A stretch of DNA of 52,832 nucleotides from an uncultured Burkholderiales bacterium (GCA_903887325.1 CAISPG010000074.1:1-52832); one strand, 5' to 3'; counted from the first letter of the stretch, positions 9,772-19,305 are shown. Numbers and translations: made by a program. Notes: generated by a model from the sequence alone, not told the origin.

Positions 9772-9793
9772 CAGTTGATAAAAGGAAGTTCAA

Positions 9794-10417
9794 GTGGCAC
9801 GTTACTTAGGCCCCAAGGCCAAACTCTCACGCCGTGAAGGCACCGACCTGTTTTTGAAGAGCGCACGTCGCTCTATCGCAGACAAGTCCAAGTTCGACAG
9901 CAAGCCCGGCCAGCACGGTCGCACTTCAGGTCAGCGCATGTCTGACTTCGGTTTGCAGTTGCGCGAAAAACAAAAAGTCAAACGCATGTACGGTGTGTTG
10001 GAGCGTCAGTTCCGCCGTTACGTTGCCATGGCAGATCAGCAAAAAGGCAATACAGGTTCGAACCTGTTGTCCTTGCTGGAATCGCGTCTAGACAATGTGG
10101 TTTACCGCATGGGCTTTGGCTCAACCCGCGCCGAGGCGCGTCAGCTGGTGTCGCACAAGGCCATCACGGTCAACGGCCACCAGGTGAACATTCCTTCCTA
10201 CCTGGTGAAAGCCGGGGACGTGGTGAGTGTGCGCGAAAAATCCAAAAAACAGGGACGTGTGCTCGAGGCTTTACAGCTGGCCACGCAAGTGGGAATGCCT
10301 GCCTGGGTCGATGTCAATATTGACAAGGCGGAAGGTGTGTTCAAGAAGGCACCTGATCGTGACGAATTTGCGGCTGACATCAACGAATCCCTGATCGTTG
10401 AGTTGTATTCGCGTTAA
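9794..10417 (+). CDS. rpsD: 30S ribosomal protein S4
   Basis: S4 starts assembly of the 30S body, and in E. coli it represses alpha-operon translation. The 207-residue product shows [20 protein letters not shown] at the N-terminus and the S4 RNA-binding motif [20 protein letters not shown]. Initiation is at GTG (9794) behind AAGGAAG. No zinc-type cysteine cluster is present. It stands behind two hairpins and before another, a setting that suits post-transcriptional control. Confidence 0.96.
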   Translation: MARYLGPKAKLSRREGTDLFLKSARRSIADKSKFDSKPGQHGRTSGQRMSDFGLQLREKQKVKRMYGVLERQFRRYVAMADQQKGNTGSNLLSLLESRLDNVVYRMGFGSTRAEARQLVSHKAITVNGHQVNIPSYLVKAGDVVSVREKSKKQGRVLEALQLATQVGMPAWVDVNIDKAEGVFKKAPDRDEFAADINESLIVELYSR

Positions 10418-10447
10418 CCGGGGCATTACTGCTCCTTGAATCCGCCG

Positions 10448-10469
10448 CCCCGTTCACTGTTGAACGGGG
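10448..10469 (+). promoter_or_regulatory. Hairpin between rpsD and rpoA
   Basis: CCCCGTTCA (10448-10456) pairs perfectly with TGAACGGGG (10461-10469) around a CTGT loop. There is no downstream T tract (GTCATCATC follows), so it should not end transcription by itself. It may mark an RNA cleavage or stability point separating the ribosomal part of the message from rpoA. Confidence 0.5.
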
Positions 10470-10526
10470 GTCATCATCTAGCCTTACCGGTGTAACGAAC
10501 CGGGGGCATTGAGAGGGAAAAAACGA

Positions 10527-11522
10527 ATGCAAACAAATCTCCTGAAGCCCAAAGCCATACAGGTCGAACAACTCGGCCACAACAAATCCAAAGTAACGCT
10601 CGAACCTTTTGAGCGCGGTTACGGCCATACCTTGGGCAACGCACTGCGTCGCGTGCTCTTGTCTTCTATGGTCGGCTACGCCGTCACCGATGTCACCATC
10701 GCCGGCGTTCTGCACGAATACTCATCGATTGATGGCGTTCAAGAAGACGTGGTCAATATTCTGTTGAACCTCAAAGGTGTGGTGTTCAAACTGCACAACC
10801 GTGACGAAGTCACACTCAGCCTGCGCAAAGACGGCGAAGGCCAGGTTACCGCTGCTGACATACAAACGCCGCATGATGTGGAAATCATCAACCCCGAGCA
10901 CGTGATTGCGACTTTGTCGCACGGCGGCAAAATTGATATTCAGCTCAAGGTTGAAAAAGGCCGTGGCTACGTGCCTGGCTCCATGCGCCGGCATGCGGAT
11001 GAGGTGAGCAAATCCATCGGCCGCATTGTGCTTGACGCTTCTTTTTCTCCCGTCAAGCGCGTCAGCTACAGCGTTGAAAACGCGCGTGTGGAACAACGTA
11101 CCGATCTGGATCGCTTAGTGCTTGAAATTGAAACCAACGGTGCCATCACTGCTGAAGACGCAGTGCGTTCATCTGCCAAGATTTTGGTTGAACAACTGGC
11201 TGTGTTTGCACAACTCGAAGGCAACGAACTGGCCGCCTTTGATTCACCTGCACCGCGTAACGCTGTGCAAGTCGACCCGATTTTGTTGCGCCCTGTGGAC
11301 GAACTCGAACTCACTGTGCGTTCAGCCAATTGCTTGAAAGCAGAAAACATTTTCTACATCGGCGATTTGATTCAGCGCACCGAAAACGAATTGCTCAAGA
11401 CCCCGAACCTGGGCCGCAAATCTTTGAACGAAATCAAAGAAGTGCTGGCTTCGCGCGGTTTGACCTTGGGCATGAAGCTTGAAGGCTGGCCGCCCAGCGG
11501 CCTGGAAGCCAAACGTATTTAA
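10527..11522 (+). CDS. rpoA: RNA polymerase subunit alpha
   Basis: The alpha subunit dimerises to start RNA polymerase assembly, and its C-terminal domain binds UP elements and activators. The 331-residue product has the N-terminal domain with [20 protein letters not shown] and the C-terminal domain with [20 protein letters not shown] and [19 protein letters not shown]. The ATG at 10527 is preferred over a TTG at 10509 because GAGAGGG lies nine bases upstream and MQTNLLKPK matches the family start. Confidence 0.97.
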   Translation: MQTNLLKPKAIQVEQLGHNKSKVTLEPFERGYGHTLGNALRRVLLSSMVGYAVTDVTIAGVLHEYSSIDGVQEDVVNILLNLKGVVFKLHNRDEVTLSLRKDGEGQVTAADIQTPHDVEIINPEHVIATLSHGGKIDIQLKVEKGRGYVPGSMRRHADEVSKSIGRIVLDASFSPVKRVSYSVENARVEQRTDLDRLVLEIETNGAITAEDAVRSSAKILVEQLAVFAQLEGNELAAFDSPAPRNAVQVDPILLRPVDELELTVRSANCLKAENIFYIGDLIQRTENELLKTPNLGRKSLNEIKEVLASRGLTLGMKLEGWPPSGLEAKRI

Positions 11523-11605
11523 CAAAACAGAGCGGTGTTCACACCGCCTCCCCTGGCCGTACCTGACACGGCGGCCGGCAAAACAACTTCAACAAGGAAA
11601 TTACC

Positions 11606-11995
11606 ATGCGCCACGGACACGGATTACGCAAACTCAACCGGACCAGCTCACACCGTCTGGCCATGTTGCAAAACATGATGAACTCGCTGATCGAACACGA
11701 AGTCATCAAAACCACTCTGCCTAAAGCCAAGGAATTGCGTCGAGTCATTGAGCCGATGTTGACCTTGGGCAAAGAACCCACACTCTCCAACAAGCGTTTG
11801 GCATTCAACCGCTTGCGTAACCGCGACAACGTGGTGAAGTTGTTCGCCGAACTCGGACCTCGCTACAAAGCCCGTCCCGGCGGTTACACACGCATTTTGA
11901 AAATGGGTTACCGCGTGGGTGATAACGCGCCGATGGCATTGGTCGAACTGGTTGACCGTCCCGAAGTCCAAGACACACCCGCAGCAAGCGAATAA
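11606..11995 (+). CDS. rplQ: 50S ribosomal protein L17
   Basis: L17 lies near the peptide exit tunnel. The 129-residue product starts [20 protein letters not shown] and includes [14 protein letters not shown] and the [10 protein letters not shown] segment. AAGGAA precedes the ATG. It ends the protein-coding part of the alpha operon; an initiator tRNA follows after 21 bases without an intervening terminator. Confidence 0.97.
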   Translation: MRHGHGLRKLNRTSSHRLAMLQNMMNSLIEHEVIKTTLPKAKELRRVIEPMLTLGKEPTLSNKRLAFNRLRNRDNVVKLFAELGPRYKARPGGYTRILKMGYRVGDNAPMALVELVDRPEVQDTPAASE

Positions 11996-12016
11996 CAGTT
12001 ACAATGAATCACACGA

Positions 12017-12093
<77 letters not shown>

Positions 12094-12102
12094 AACATCA
12101 CA

Positions 12103-12128
12103 ACGCCCACTTTCAGTGGGCGTTTTGC
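12103..12128 (+). terminator. Intrinsic terminator after initiator tRNA
   Basis: ACGCCCAC (12103-12110) pairs with GTGGGCGT (12116-12123) around TTTCA, followed by TTTGCTTTG. It closes the ribosomal block and tRNA unit. Confidence 0.85.
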
Positions 12129-12139
12129 TTTGATACCCT

Positions 12140-12157
12140 GCCCACTTTCATTGGGCG
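12140..12157 (+). terminator. Second, near-copy terminator hairpin
   Basis: GCCCACTTTCATTGGGCG nearly repeats the preceding hairpin (same CCCACTTTCA core) but has a shorter stem and no T tract. It looks like a local duplication of the terminator that has begun to decay, or a backup. Confidence 0.5.
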
Positions 12158-12189
12158 TTGCGCATTGATACAAGCCATTCACATCACGC

Positions 12190-13014
12190 ATGTCATACGC
12201 CTTGTCTGAAGTTCTGGCAAAAGCAGAACGGATTGAATTACAAACGCCTTCGGGCTTGCAGGTCTGGCATGTCTGGAACCGTGCGGCGAGCCATCCATTG
12301 GTGTTGTTACACGGCGGCAGCGGCAGCTGGTGCCATTGGGTGCGCAATGTGGAAGCTCTCTCACAAAACAGGGCTGTGTGGGCCTTAGACACACCCGGCT
12401 TGGGCGATTCTGAATTGCCGCCAGGCGCTTTAGATGCAGACGATTTGCATCAGCCGTTAGAGCAAGGTTTGCAATTGTTGTTTGCTGATCACGCGGTGGA
12501 CATGGTCGGTTTCTCTTTCGGCGGACTGGTCGCCGGGTTTCTTGCAGCAAGTTACAAACAGCGTGTCAAGCGCCTGGTGCTGGTCGGTATTCCCGGTCTT
12601 GGACTGTCGAATCAAATAGCGAATATGCGGGGTTTTCGCGCAGACATGACACTGCAGCAGCGGTATGAAGTGCATCGCAATAACTTGCTGGCCATCATGT
12701 TGCATGACGAGGCCTTGATTACGCCTGAACTGCTAGACATGCAAGAGAGAAATGTGTTGCGTGACCGTTTGCGCAGACGACGCATTGCGCGCAGTGATGC
12801 CATGCTGCAGTTACAAACGCAGTGGACCTGTCCGGTATTTGGCATATGGGGCCAGAACGACGCTTTGTACCGGGGTAGTTTGCATTTGATTCAAGACCTG
12901 CTGTCAGCCTGTGATTTACACGGCTTTCATGTGCTGCCGGATGCCGGCCATTGGGTGCAATATGAAAAGCCTGATCGCTTCAATCGATTACTGCTGAGTT
13001 GCCTGCCGATATGA
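12190..13014 (+). CDS. Alpha/beta hydrolase
   Basis: The 274-residue protein has the alpha/beta hydrolase order: oxyanion-region HGGSGSW near residues 41-47, DTPGLGDS, nucleophile elbow GFSFGG (serine in GxSxG), the acid region IWGQNDALY and the histidine in PDAGHWVQYE. No signal peptide is seen, so it is probably cytosolic. The substrate cannot be read from sequence; esterases and meta-cleavage C-C hydrolases share this layout. It starts 32 bases after the second terminator hairpin and appears to begin a new unit with the DUF1840 gene. Confidence 0.85.
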   Translation: MSYALSEVLAKAERIELQTPSGLQVWHVWNRAASHPLVLLHGGSGSWCHWVRNVEALSQNRAVWALDTPGLGDSELPPGALDADDLHQPLEQGLQLLFADHAVDMVGFSFGGLVAGFLAASYKQRVKRLVLVGIPGLGLSNQIANMRGFRADMTLQQRYEVHRNNLLAIMLHDEALITPELLDMQERNVLRDRLRRRRIARSDAMLQLQTQWTCPVFGIWGQNDALYRGSLHLIQDLLSACDLHGFHVLPDAGHWVQYEKPDRFNRLLLSCLPI

Positions 13015-13118
13015 CGCAAACAGTAAAAAAATAGCCAAGTTGTCCTGTCAAAAAGGAATGGTGACAGCCAGCAGAAAAAAGATAGAACCACCAAAGCCAG
13101 CAAGCGCACAATAGGCCT

Positions 13119-13442
13119 ATGCTTTATAAATTCAAATCCAAGGCTGCGGGTGATCTGATATTGCTGGAGCCGCAAGGCAAACAGTTTTTGCAATTGATCG
13201 GTAAAACGGTGCAAGCCAAAGGCATCATCGAGCCGGGCGATATGTCGGCTGCCATCGCCGCATTGCAGGCAGCGATTGCACAGCAAGAGGCTGAGCAAGA
13301 CGCCGCCCGGGAGAACGCCCGGCAACAAGGCGCTGCGCCGCCGATGTTTGACAGCATCAGCTTGCGCCAGCGGTGCAAGCCCATTATTGACATGCTGAAT
13401 CGTTGCCACCGCGAACAACAACCTATAGTCTGGGGCGTCTAA
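13119..13442 (+). CDS. DUF1840 family protein
   Basis: This 107-residue protein starts MLYKFKSKAAGDLILLEPQG and has the KGIIEPGDMSAAIAAL core that I recognise as DUF1840, a small family of unknown function in betaproteobacteria. A glutamine- and alanine-rich helix follows (IAQQEAEQDAARENARQQG), then the basic segment RQRCKPIIDMLNRCHRE. Its stop codon abuts the GTG start of srkA, so the two are probably co-translated. Confidence 0.85.
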   Translation: MLYKFKSKAAGDLILLEPQGKQFLQLIGKTVQAKGIIEPGDMSAAIAALQAAIAQQEAEQDAARENARQQGAAPPMFDSISLRQRCKPIIDMLNRCHREQQPIVWGV

Positions 13443-14441
13443 GTGACACATCCTTACCAGGTGCTCACACCGTCGGTGGTGCTGGATGCCTTAAGCGGCC
13501 TGGGACTGGCGGTCGATGGTCGCCTGAGCGCACTCAGCTCGTATGAAAACCGCGTCTATTTGGTGCATTTGGATGACGACAGTTCGGTGGTCGCCAAGTT
13601 TTACCGGCCCGGGCGCTGGAGCGAGGCGCAAATCCGCGAAGAGCTGAGTTTCACCGCTGAATTGAACGCAGACGATGTACCGGTGGTCGGCCCGTTGACA
13701 TTGAAAGGCATGCAGCTGCACGAAGCGCGTGTGACCCACGAAGGGGTGGACGGACATTTCTGGTTCACCGTCAGCCCGCGCCGTGGCGGACGCGCACCGG
13801 AACTCGACGACCCCGAGGTGCTGATGTGGACAGGCCGTTTGATGGCGCGATTGCACTTGGTGGGCGAGCGACACGCATTCAAGCACCGCCCCGCATTGAA
13901 CCTGCATACCTTTGGTGAAATGCCGCGCGATCAATTGGTGTCGCAACACCAAGTGGCAGAAGAAGTGCGGCAACAGTGGTTGGCTTTGTGCAACCAGGCG
14001 CTTGAACTTGTGCGCGAGGCCATGCCTGCGGACATCACAACGCTGAGACTGCATGGCGACTGCCACCCCGGCAATATTTTTTGGACACCTGAAGGCTTGC
14101 CCGAACCCGGCCCGCATTTTGTCGACATGGACGATGCACGCAAGGGGCCTGCGGTGCAAGACCTGTGGATGCTGGTGCACGGCGACACCGCAGAGCGTCG
14201 CCAAAAAATGGAAATCGTTTTAGAAGGTTATGAAAGCATGCGCCGCTTTGACCGGCGTGAACTGCGATTGATCGAGCCTTTGCGGACTTTGCGCATCATT
14301 CACTACAGCGCCTGGCTGGCCCGGCGACAAGACGACCCCGCCTTCCCCATGCACTTTCCTTGGTTTGGTACGGCTGACTATTGGCGAGGTCAGTGCGATA
14401 CCTTGCGCGAGCAGATAGAGGCGATGGAAGAACACTCTTAA
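13443..14441 (+). CDS. srkA: Stress response kinase SrkA (YihE/RdoA family)
   Basis: SrkA-type proteins are cytosolic Ser/Thr kinases with an aminoglycoside phosphotransferase fold, linked in E. coli to survival under stress. The 332 residues show the family start ALSSYENRVYLV, the catalytic loop LHGDCHPGNIFW and the metal-binding FVDMDDARKGPAVQDLW. It starts at GTG 13443 with no gap after DUF1840. Its 3' end is overlapped by the extended frame of the convergent PIN gene, probably because that gene lost its own stop. Confidence 0.9.
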   Translation: MTHPYQVLTPSVVLDALSGLGLAVDGRLSALSSYENRVYLVHLDDDSSVVAKFYRPGRWSEAQIREELSFTAELNADDVPVVGPLTLKGMQLHEARVTHEGVDGHFWFTVSPRRGGRAPELDDPEVLMWTGRLMARLHLVGERHAFKHRPALNLHTFGEMPRDQLVSQHQVAEEVRQQWLALCNQALELVREAMPADITTLRLHGDCHPGNIFWTPEGLPEPGPHFVDMDDARKGPAVQDLWMLVHGDTAERRQKMEIVLEGYESMRRFDRRELRLIEPLRTLRIIHYSAWLARRQDDPAFPMHFPWFGTADYWRGQCDTLREQIEAMEEHS

Positions 14442-14864
14442 TGAGGGGGTCAATACTTTCAATTTTTTAAAGTATTGGCGAAAGAACCCGGCATCAGTGG
14501 TCAGTAATGCATCTGCTTGTTCAATGGCATGTGCACCGGTCAAAAAGTCGGGTGCTACACGCAATCGAGAACCTTGGTTGTTCGAATATTCGCGCATGAT
14601 GCGCGCGGCCTCTATGGCCGACGGCATGTCTAAAGGGTCGTGGTCAAGTTGGCAATCTGACAAAAAGTCACGCAGGTCTTGCGCATTGGTAAAGTAGCGA
14701 CCCAATTCGGCTACCACCACAGCGCAAACACACTCGCTGCCTTGCGCGAGCGCGGCCTCTAAGGCGGTCTGTGCCGCAGTTGCGCCTGGCGCGCCTTTGA
14801 CAATGTCAAAGAGCACGCTGGAATCAACAGCAGTTTTTAAGGTTTTTTCGGCTCCGCTTGCCAT
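14220..14864 (-). CDS. PIN-domain (VapC-type) toxin with a run-on C-terminus
   Basis: Residues 1-140 form a PIN domain, the metal-dependent RNase fold of VapC toxins: acidic residues are at D14, E53, D106 and D124 (LTTDAGFF). Family members usually end near LKVLTP, which is residue 140 here. The frame instead runs 74 more residues, antisense to the end of srkA. Removing one G from the G5 run at 14445-14449 (C5 in the gene) would give LTPH and then TAA. A frameshift or sequencing error near the old stop is therefore likely. The catalytic core is intact. Confidence 0.75.
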   Translation of the reverse strand: MASGAEKTLKTAVDSSVLFDIVKGAPGATAAQTALEAALAQGSECVCAVVVAELGRYFTNAQDLRDFLSDCQLDHDPLDMPSAIEAARIMREYSNNQGSRLRVAPDFLTGAHAIEQADALLTTDAGFFRQYFKKLKVLTPSLRVFFHRLYLLAQGIALTSPIVSRTKPRKVHGEGGVVLSPGQPGAVVNDAQSPQRLDQSQFTPVKAAHAFITF

Positions 14865-15097
14865 GGCACAGCGCGGTCGCGCAATTCACTCAAGGCCTCA
14901 TCGTGGCTGAGCCCGTCATCCACTGCTTTACCTACCCAGCGGCTTAAGTCCAAAGCCACTTTTTTCTCGATCACCAGTCGTTGACCGTCGAGGCTGATCT
15001 GAAAATTGCTGCCTGGTTTGAGGCCCATGGCATCGCACGCCTCTTTGGGAATAACAATCTGCCCGCGCTCGGCAAGGGTAATGTCTTGGGTTTTAAT
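14837..15097 (-). pseudogene. AbrB-type antitoxin with a lost or non-standard start
   Basis: The frame reads KTQDITLAERGQIVIPKEAC then MGLKPGSNFQISLDGQ, a SpoVT/AbrB DNA-binding hairpin of a VapB-like antitoxin, ending in AEPKKP. Before it stands ATT at 15095-15097 where a start is expected, with an in-frame TAA just upstream (15101-15103). No ATG, GTG or TTG precedes the DNA-binding part; the first in-frame ATG (15028) would remove about a third of the protein. Either ATT initiates, which is rare, or the gene is damaged. Its 3' end overlaps the toxin start by 28 bases, as normal for such pairs. Confidence 0.6.
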
Positions 15098-15178
15098 GGC
15101 TTAACAACTCGAATGAAAGCGCAAGTTTGCTCCATAAGGGATGAAAAATCAAATATGAAAATTGTGAATTTGGTCTGA

Positions 15179-17119
15179 TTAAACCAGCAAAGCATTCACC
15201 CGCTTGACATATGCGGCAGGGTCATCTGGCAAACCGCCTTCAGCCAGCAGCGCCTGGTCAAACAAAATATGCGCCAAGTCGTGGAAATGGATTTGACCGG
15301 CATCGCTGTCGATTTTTTTCACCAATGCGTGTTCGGGGTTGATTTCCAAAATCGGTTTGGCTTCTGGCGCGCTTTGTCCGGCTTGTTTGAGCATGCGCGC
15401 CATTTGCAAAGACACGCCGTGGTCTGTCACCACCAGACACGCCGGTGAATCCACCAAACGGGTGGTGATGCGCACGTCTTCGGCTTTGTCTTTCAGCGCT
15501 TCTTTCAATTTGGCCAGCAAAGGTTTCATGCTGTCTGCAGCGGCTTCGGCGGCTTTCTTTTCTTCCTCGTCTTGCAGTTTGCCCAAGTCGAATGCGCCTT
15601 TGGCCACGCTTTGCAGGGGCGTGCCGTCGAACTCGTTCAAAAAGCCCAGCGCCCATTCGTCCACGCGATCCGACATCAGCAAGACTTCAATGCCTTTTTT
15701 GCGGAAGACTTCGAGTTGCGGGCTGTTCTTGGCGGCGGCCAGGCTGTCGGCGGTGATGTAGTAAATCGCTTCCTGGCCTTCTTTCATGCGCGCTTTGTAA
15801 TCGGCAAAACCGACGCTCACCGATTCGCTGTGGGTGCTGGCAAAGCGCAGCAATTTGGCGATCTTGTCTTTGTTGGCAAAGTCCTCGCCCAAACCTTCTT
15901 TGAGCACCGCGCCGAACTCGGCATAAAACTTGGAATACTTGCCCGCGTCTTGTTTGTCTTCATCCGATGCATCCGCAGCAGGCACATCGTGTTTGGCCAG
16001 GTCTTCCAGCATGGACAACACACGGCGTGTATTGCCTTCGCGAATCGCTTTGACATCGCGGCTTTCTTGCAGCAGCTCGCGACTCACGTTCAAAGGCAAA
16101 TCGGCTGAGTCCACCACGCCTTTGACAAAGCGCAAATAGGTGGGCATCAGCGCTTCAGCGTCGTCCATGATGAACACACGTTTCACATACAGCTTGATAC
16201 CGGCTTTTTTGTCGCGGTTCCACAAATCAAACGGTGCTTTGCCCGGCACATACAGCAGTTGTGTGTATTCGGTGCTGCCTTCCACGCGGTTGTGGCTCCA
16301 AGCCAGCGGGTCTTCAAAATCGTGGCTGATGGCTTTGTAAAACTCTGCGTGTTGCTCGGCTGTGATGTCCTTCTTCGGGCGGGTCCACAGTGCGCTGGCC
16401 TTGTTGACGGTTTCCCATTCGTCTGTCACCACCATTTCGCCCGGCTGGTCGTTTTCGCCTTCTTTCCACTCTTCTTTGCGCATGAGTATGGGCAGAGAAA
16501 TATGGTCTGAATATTTAGCGATGATGGATTTGAGTTTCCAGTTACTGAGGTACTCTTGGGCATCGTCGCGCATATGCAGGATGATGTGGGTGCCGCGTTC
16601 TTTTTGCGTGATGGCTTCCACCTCGAAGTCACCGCTGCCGCCGCTGATCCAGCGCACGCCTTGGTCGGCAGGCAAACCGGCGCGGCGTGTTTCCACCACG
16701 ATTTTGTCGGCGACGATAAAGCCCGAATAAAACCCCACACCGAATTGGCCGATCAGCGCGCCCTGGTCTTTGGCGTCCGATTGTTGGTCGCCGGAGAGCT
16801 TGCTCATAAAGTCACGGGTGCCGCTTTTGGCGATGGTGCCCAAATGGTCAATCGCTTCTTGCTGGCTCATGCCAATGCCGTTGTCGCTGATAGTCAAGGT
16901 TTTGGCGGCCTTGTCAAACGCGACTTTGATGTCCAACGTTGGCGTGTCTTCATACAAGGCGGGCGTATTCAGCGCTTCATAGCGCAGTTTGTCGCAAGCG
17001 TCGGAGGCGTTGGACACCAGCTCGCGCAAAAAGATTTCCTTGTTGGAATACAGCGAATGGGTGACCAGGTGCAGCAGTTGGGCGACTTCGGCTTGGAAGG
17101 AATGGGTATGTTTGCTCAT
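15179..17119 (-). CDS. htpG: Chaperone HtpG (Hsp90)
   Basis: HtpG is the cytosolic bacterial Hsp90, an ATP-driven dimeric chaperone. The 646-residue product has the GHKL ATP site: [14 protein letters not shown] at 33-46, DNGIGM at 79-84 and [11 protein letters not shown]. Middle and C-terminal domains follow in full. The ATG at 17119 (MSKHTHSFQ) fits the family, so 12 upstream residues are left out. I looked for a heat-shock sigma32 promoter upstream and did not find a convincing one. Confidence 0.96.
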   Translation of the reverse strand: MSKHTHSFQAEVAQLLHLVTHSLYSNKEIFLRELVSNASDACDKLRYEALNTPALYEDTPTLDIKVAFDKAAKTLTISDNGIGMSQQEAIDHLGTIAKSGTRDFMSKLSGDQQSDAKDQGALIGQFGVGFYSGFIVADKIVVETRRAGLPADQGVRWISGGSGDFEVEAITQKERGTHIILHMRDDAQEYLSNWKLKSIIAKYSDHISLPILMRKEEWKEGENDQPGEMVVTDEWETVNKASALWTRPKKDITAEQHAEFYKAISHDFEDPLAWSHNRVEGSTEYTQLLYVPGKAPFDLWNRDKKAGIKLYVKRVFIMDDAEALMPTYLRFVKGVVDSADLPLNVSRELLQESRDVKAIREGNTRRVLSMLEDLAKHDVPAADASDEDKQDAGKYSKFYAEFGAVLKEGLGEDFANKDKIAKLLRFASTHSESVSVGFADYKARMKEGQEAIYYITADSLAAAKNSPQLEVFRKKGIEVLLMSDRVDEWALGFLNEFDGTPLQSVAKGAFDLGKLQDEEEKKAAEAAADSMKPLLAKLKEALKDKAEDVRITTRLVDSPACLVVTDHGVSLQMARMLKQAGQSAPEAKPILEINPEHALVKKIDSDAGQIHFHDLAHILFDQALLAEGGLPDDPAAYVKRVNALLV

Positions 17120-17387
17120 GGGATAAAGAGAGTGAAAAAAGGAATTAGTTTGCATATGAGGTCTGGACTGGGCAAATCAAGTCAGCCGCCGAGTTTTGCA
17201 TGCAGCTTCGGTTTTAAATTTATTAAATTCACCAATAACAATAAAACCCCTTATTTGCCTATTTTAGACAAATAAATCTCAAAATATAAATACTTATAAA
17301 TTACATTGCTACGCTGAAAGATCTGAAGTCTGACTCACACGGGCCGTGTTTATTTGAACCCATACTTTGGAGACCAGGAGAAATTCC
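17120..17387. other. AT-rich spacer between divergent htpG and lipoprotein gene
   Basis: This 268-base spacer becomes strongly AT-rich from about 17210 to 17310, unlike its surroundings. It should hold both promoters. No clear sigma70 or sigma32 pair, palindrome or small gene could be assigned. Confidence 0.5.
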
Positions 17388-17744
17388 ATGAACCCAATGC
17401 CAAGCCTTCCAGCCAGCCGTTTGTTGCCCGCGACTGCCCGAACCCTGTGGCGCAAACGGCAGCTGATGGTCGCGGGCGTGTGTGCCAGCGCCTGGCTCAG
17501 CGGCTGCGGTGTGTTTCTTAGCAATGACGAGTTCGGCCTGTCCTGGTCGGGCAAACCGCTGGCGCAACTCCAACAGGCATGGGGCCCGCCGACCGAACAA
17601 CAAACCCAAATCGACGGCAGCATAGAAATCCGCTATGACTTCAAGCAAGAGAGGAGCACCTATTGGTTCACTGCTGACAAGGCCGGCAAAATCGTCGCTT
17701 ACCGCTACGAAGTCGGGCAATGGGGAAGTTGCAAGCCGACTTAA
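17388..17744 (+). CDS. Putative outer-membrane or periplasmic lipoprotein
   Basis: The 118-residue product has a long basic N-region (WRKRQ), a hydrophobic stretch and a lipobox WLSGC with the lipidated cysteine at residue 40. About 78 residues of mature protein follow, with a WGPPTEQQTQIDGSIEIRYD region that resembles small SmpA/OmlA-like lipoproteins only in a general way. AGGAG at 17376-17380 lies seven bases before the ATG. I cannot assign a function. Confidence 0.7.
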   Translation: MNPMPSLPASRLLPATARTLWRKRQLMVAGVCASAWLSGCGVFLSNDEFGLSWSGKPLAQLQQAWGPPTEQQTQIDGSIEIRYDFKQERSTYWFTADKAGKIVAYRYEVGQWGSCKPT

Positions 17745-17746
17745 AC

Positions 17747-18526
17747 TCAAGCGAAGGTTTCGTCCCGCCCCAGATACCGCCATTGGCCGACCGGCAATTG
17801 GCCCAGTTTCACCCGGCCTATGCGCACCCGCTTCAAGCCGACCACAGTCAACCCAACTTGTTCGCACATGCGCCTGATCTGTCGCTTTTTGCCTTCGGTC
17901 AGCACAAAACGCAGTTGCTCCGGGTTTTGCCATTCCACCAGCGCCGTTTTAAGGGCTTGACCGTCCAGCGACAAACCGAGTCGCAATAAAGCCAGTTTGT
18001 CAGCGGGAAACAGGGATTGCACATCAGTTTGCACTTCACCGGCGGGCAAGCGCCCGTATTGCACCCGCACCAGGTATTCTTTTTCAACGCCGGAGTTTTC
18101 GCCAATCAGTTGACGCGCCACGCGACCGTCTTGCGTCAGCACCAGCAGACCGACCGAATCAATATCCAAACGACCGGCCGGTGCCAAGCCCATGCGCTGG
18201 CGCGGCGCAAAGCGTATGGGCGAGCGGTCGTCGCGCCAGTGCGTGCGAGCTTCAATCAGGTTGATGGCCGGTTCGTGCCCGTCCTCGGCCTGACCGCTGA
18301 CATAGCCCATGGGTTTGTGCAAAAGTATGGTGACTTGTTTGTCCTGCTGGCCGCGCGCCAACGGGTCAACCTCGATGCGGTCCAGGGGTCTGACCGGCTT
18401 GCCCAGCACGGCAGTCACGCCATTGACTTTCACCCAGCCTTTGGCAATCCAGTCGTCGGCTTCGCGGCGCGAGCATATGCCGAGTTCGGCCATGCGTTTA
18501 TTCAATCTGATGGTGGTGTCATTCAT
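17747..18526 (-). CDS. 23S rRNA pseudouridine synthase, RluF-like
   Basis: The 259-residue protein has an N-terminal S4 RNA-binding domain (LNKRMAELGICSRREADDWI) and an RsuA/RluB/E/F-type catalytic domain with GRLDIDSVGLLVLTQDG, where the aspartate of GRLD is the catalytic residue. The closing TEGKKRQIRRMCEQVGLTV is also typical. Family form suggests RluF, but RluB or RluE cannot be excluded. The ATG at 18526 overlaps the TGA of the Crp-like gene by four bases, so the two are translationally coupled. Confidence 0.88.
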   Translation of the reverse strand: MNDTTIRLNKRMAELGICSRREADDWIAKGWVKVNGVTAVLGKPVRPLDRIEVDPLARGQQDKQVTILLHKPMGYVSGQAEDGHEPAINLIEARTHWRDDRSPIRFAPRQRMGLAPAGRLDIDSVGLLVLTQDGRVARQLIGENSGVEKEYLVRVQYGRLPAGEVQTDVQSLFPADKLALLRLGLSLDGQALKTALVEWQNPEQLRFVLTEGKKRQIRRMCEQVGLTVVGLKRVRIGRVKLGQLPVGQWRYLGRDETFA

Positions 18527-19239
18527 GTGTGACTCAGTGTATGGCTTCGCAGCGCTGGCAAATTCAACACGCGAATGCCGCCGTAGCTGACACGTATCCA
18601 CTGCGCTTCTTCCAGCCGCTTCAAAGCCACATTCACGCGTTGGCGCGACAGGCCAACCAGATAGCCCAGCTCTTGCTGAGTGATGTCCAGCACTTCACCC
18701 ACGCCCGGAAACAGCACCGGGTTGACGAGAGCCGCCAGGTTGCGCGCGACGCGCAGGTCGGGGTTGTTGATGCGGTCAATTTCGCGTGCCGCAATGAACT
18801 GTCCGAGGCGTTCGTTCAACTGGTTCATGATGAAACGGTTAAAGCCGATGGATCCGGCCAGCAGGGTGTGAAAACTGTCAATCGGCAAACCCGCCACCAC
18901 GCTGGGACGCAGCGCGTTGACGTTGTAACGGTAGGGCTCACGTTTGAGGGCAGTGCCTTCGCCGAACCAGCCGCCGCGCGACACGCCAGTAAAAGTGAGG
19001 CTGTCGCCTTTGTCGGTATCTATGTTCATTTTGAGCAAACCGTCGACCACGCCGAACCAGTAAGTCGGGTCGCGTCCTATGCGACAGACCGCGTTGCCTG
19101 TTTCTGCGTCTCCGACGACGATGCGTGGCAACGTGTGTTCGCGTTCTTTGTCGCTGAGCAGGCGCAACCAGGGGATACCGTCAAGTTCCTGTGCGGTAGG
19201 TGGCCGACGACGCTGGTGCAGGGTCAGGTCTCGGGTCAT
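18523..19239 (-). CDS. Crp/Fnr-family transcriptional regulator
   Basis: The 238-residue protein has an N-terminal cyclic-nucleotide-binding-like beta barrel (about 40-140), a dimerisation helix, and a C-terminal winged helix with DITQQELGYLVGLSRQRVNVALKRLEEAQWI as its helix-turn-helix. No Fnr-type N-terminal cysteine cluster is seen, so oxygen sensing by Fe-S is unlikely; the ligand is unknown. ATG 19239 is preferred over TTG 19263. It diverges from the CoA ligase-Liv cluster across about 140 bases and is its obvious candidate regulator. Confidence 0.88.
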   Translation of the reverse strand: MTRDLTLHQRRRPPTAQELDGIPWLRLLSDKEREHTLPRIVVGDAETGNAVCRIGRDPTYWFGVVDGLLKMNIDTDKGDSLTFTGVSRGGWFGEGTALKREPYRYNVNALRPSVVAGLPIDSFHTLLAGSIGFNRFIMNQLNERLGQFIAAREIDRINNPDLRVARNLAALVNPVLFPGVGEVLDITQQELGYLVGLSRQRVNVALKRLEEAQWIRVSYGGIRVLNLPALRSHTLSHT

Positions 19240-19305
19240 GGGTGTCAAAAACGTAAGAAACAAAGCCTAGGTATCTTCCCTAGATTGTCGTCGGAAAGAC
19301 AAAAT

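Noticed and set aside
13045-13067. LexA-like site CTGTCA...TGACAG (also the similar 31821-31842 element)
   Set aside because: The LexA box needs CTGT-N8-ACAG. Here the inner spacings are N15 and N12, and the neighbouring genes are not SOS genes.
17120-17387. Sigma32 promoter for htpG
   Set aside because: No CTTGAA-like and CCCCAT-like pair with correct spacing could be found on the minus strand.
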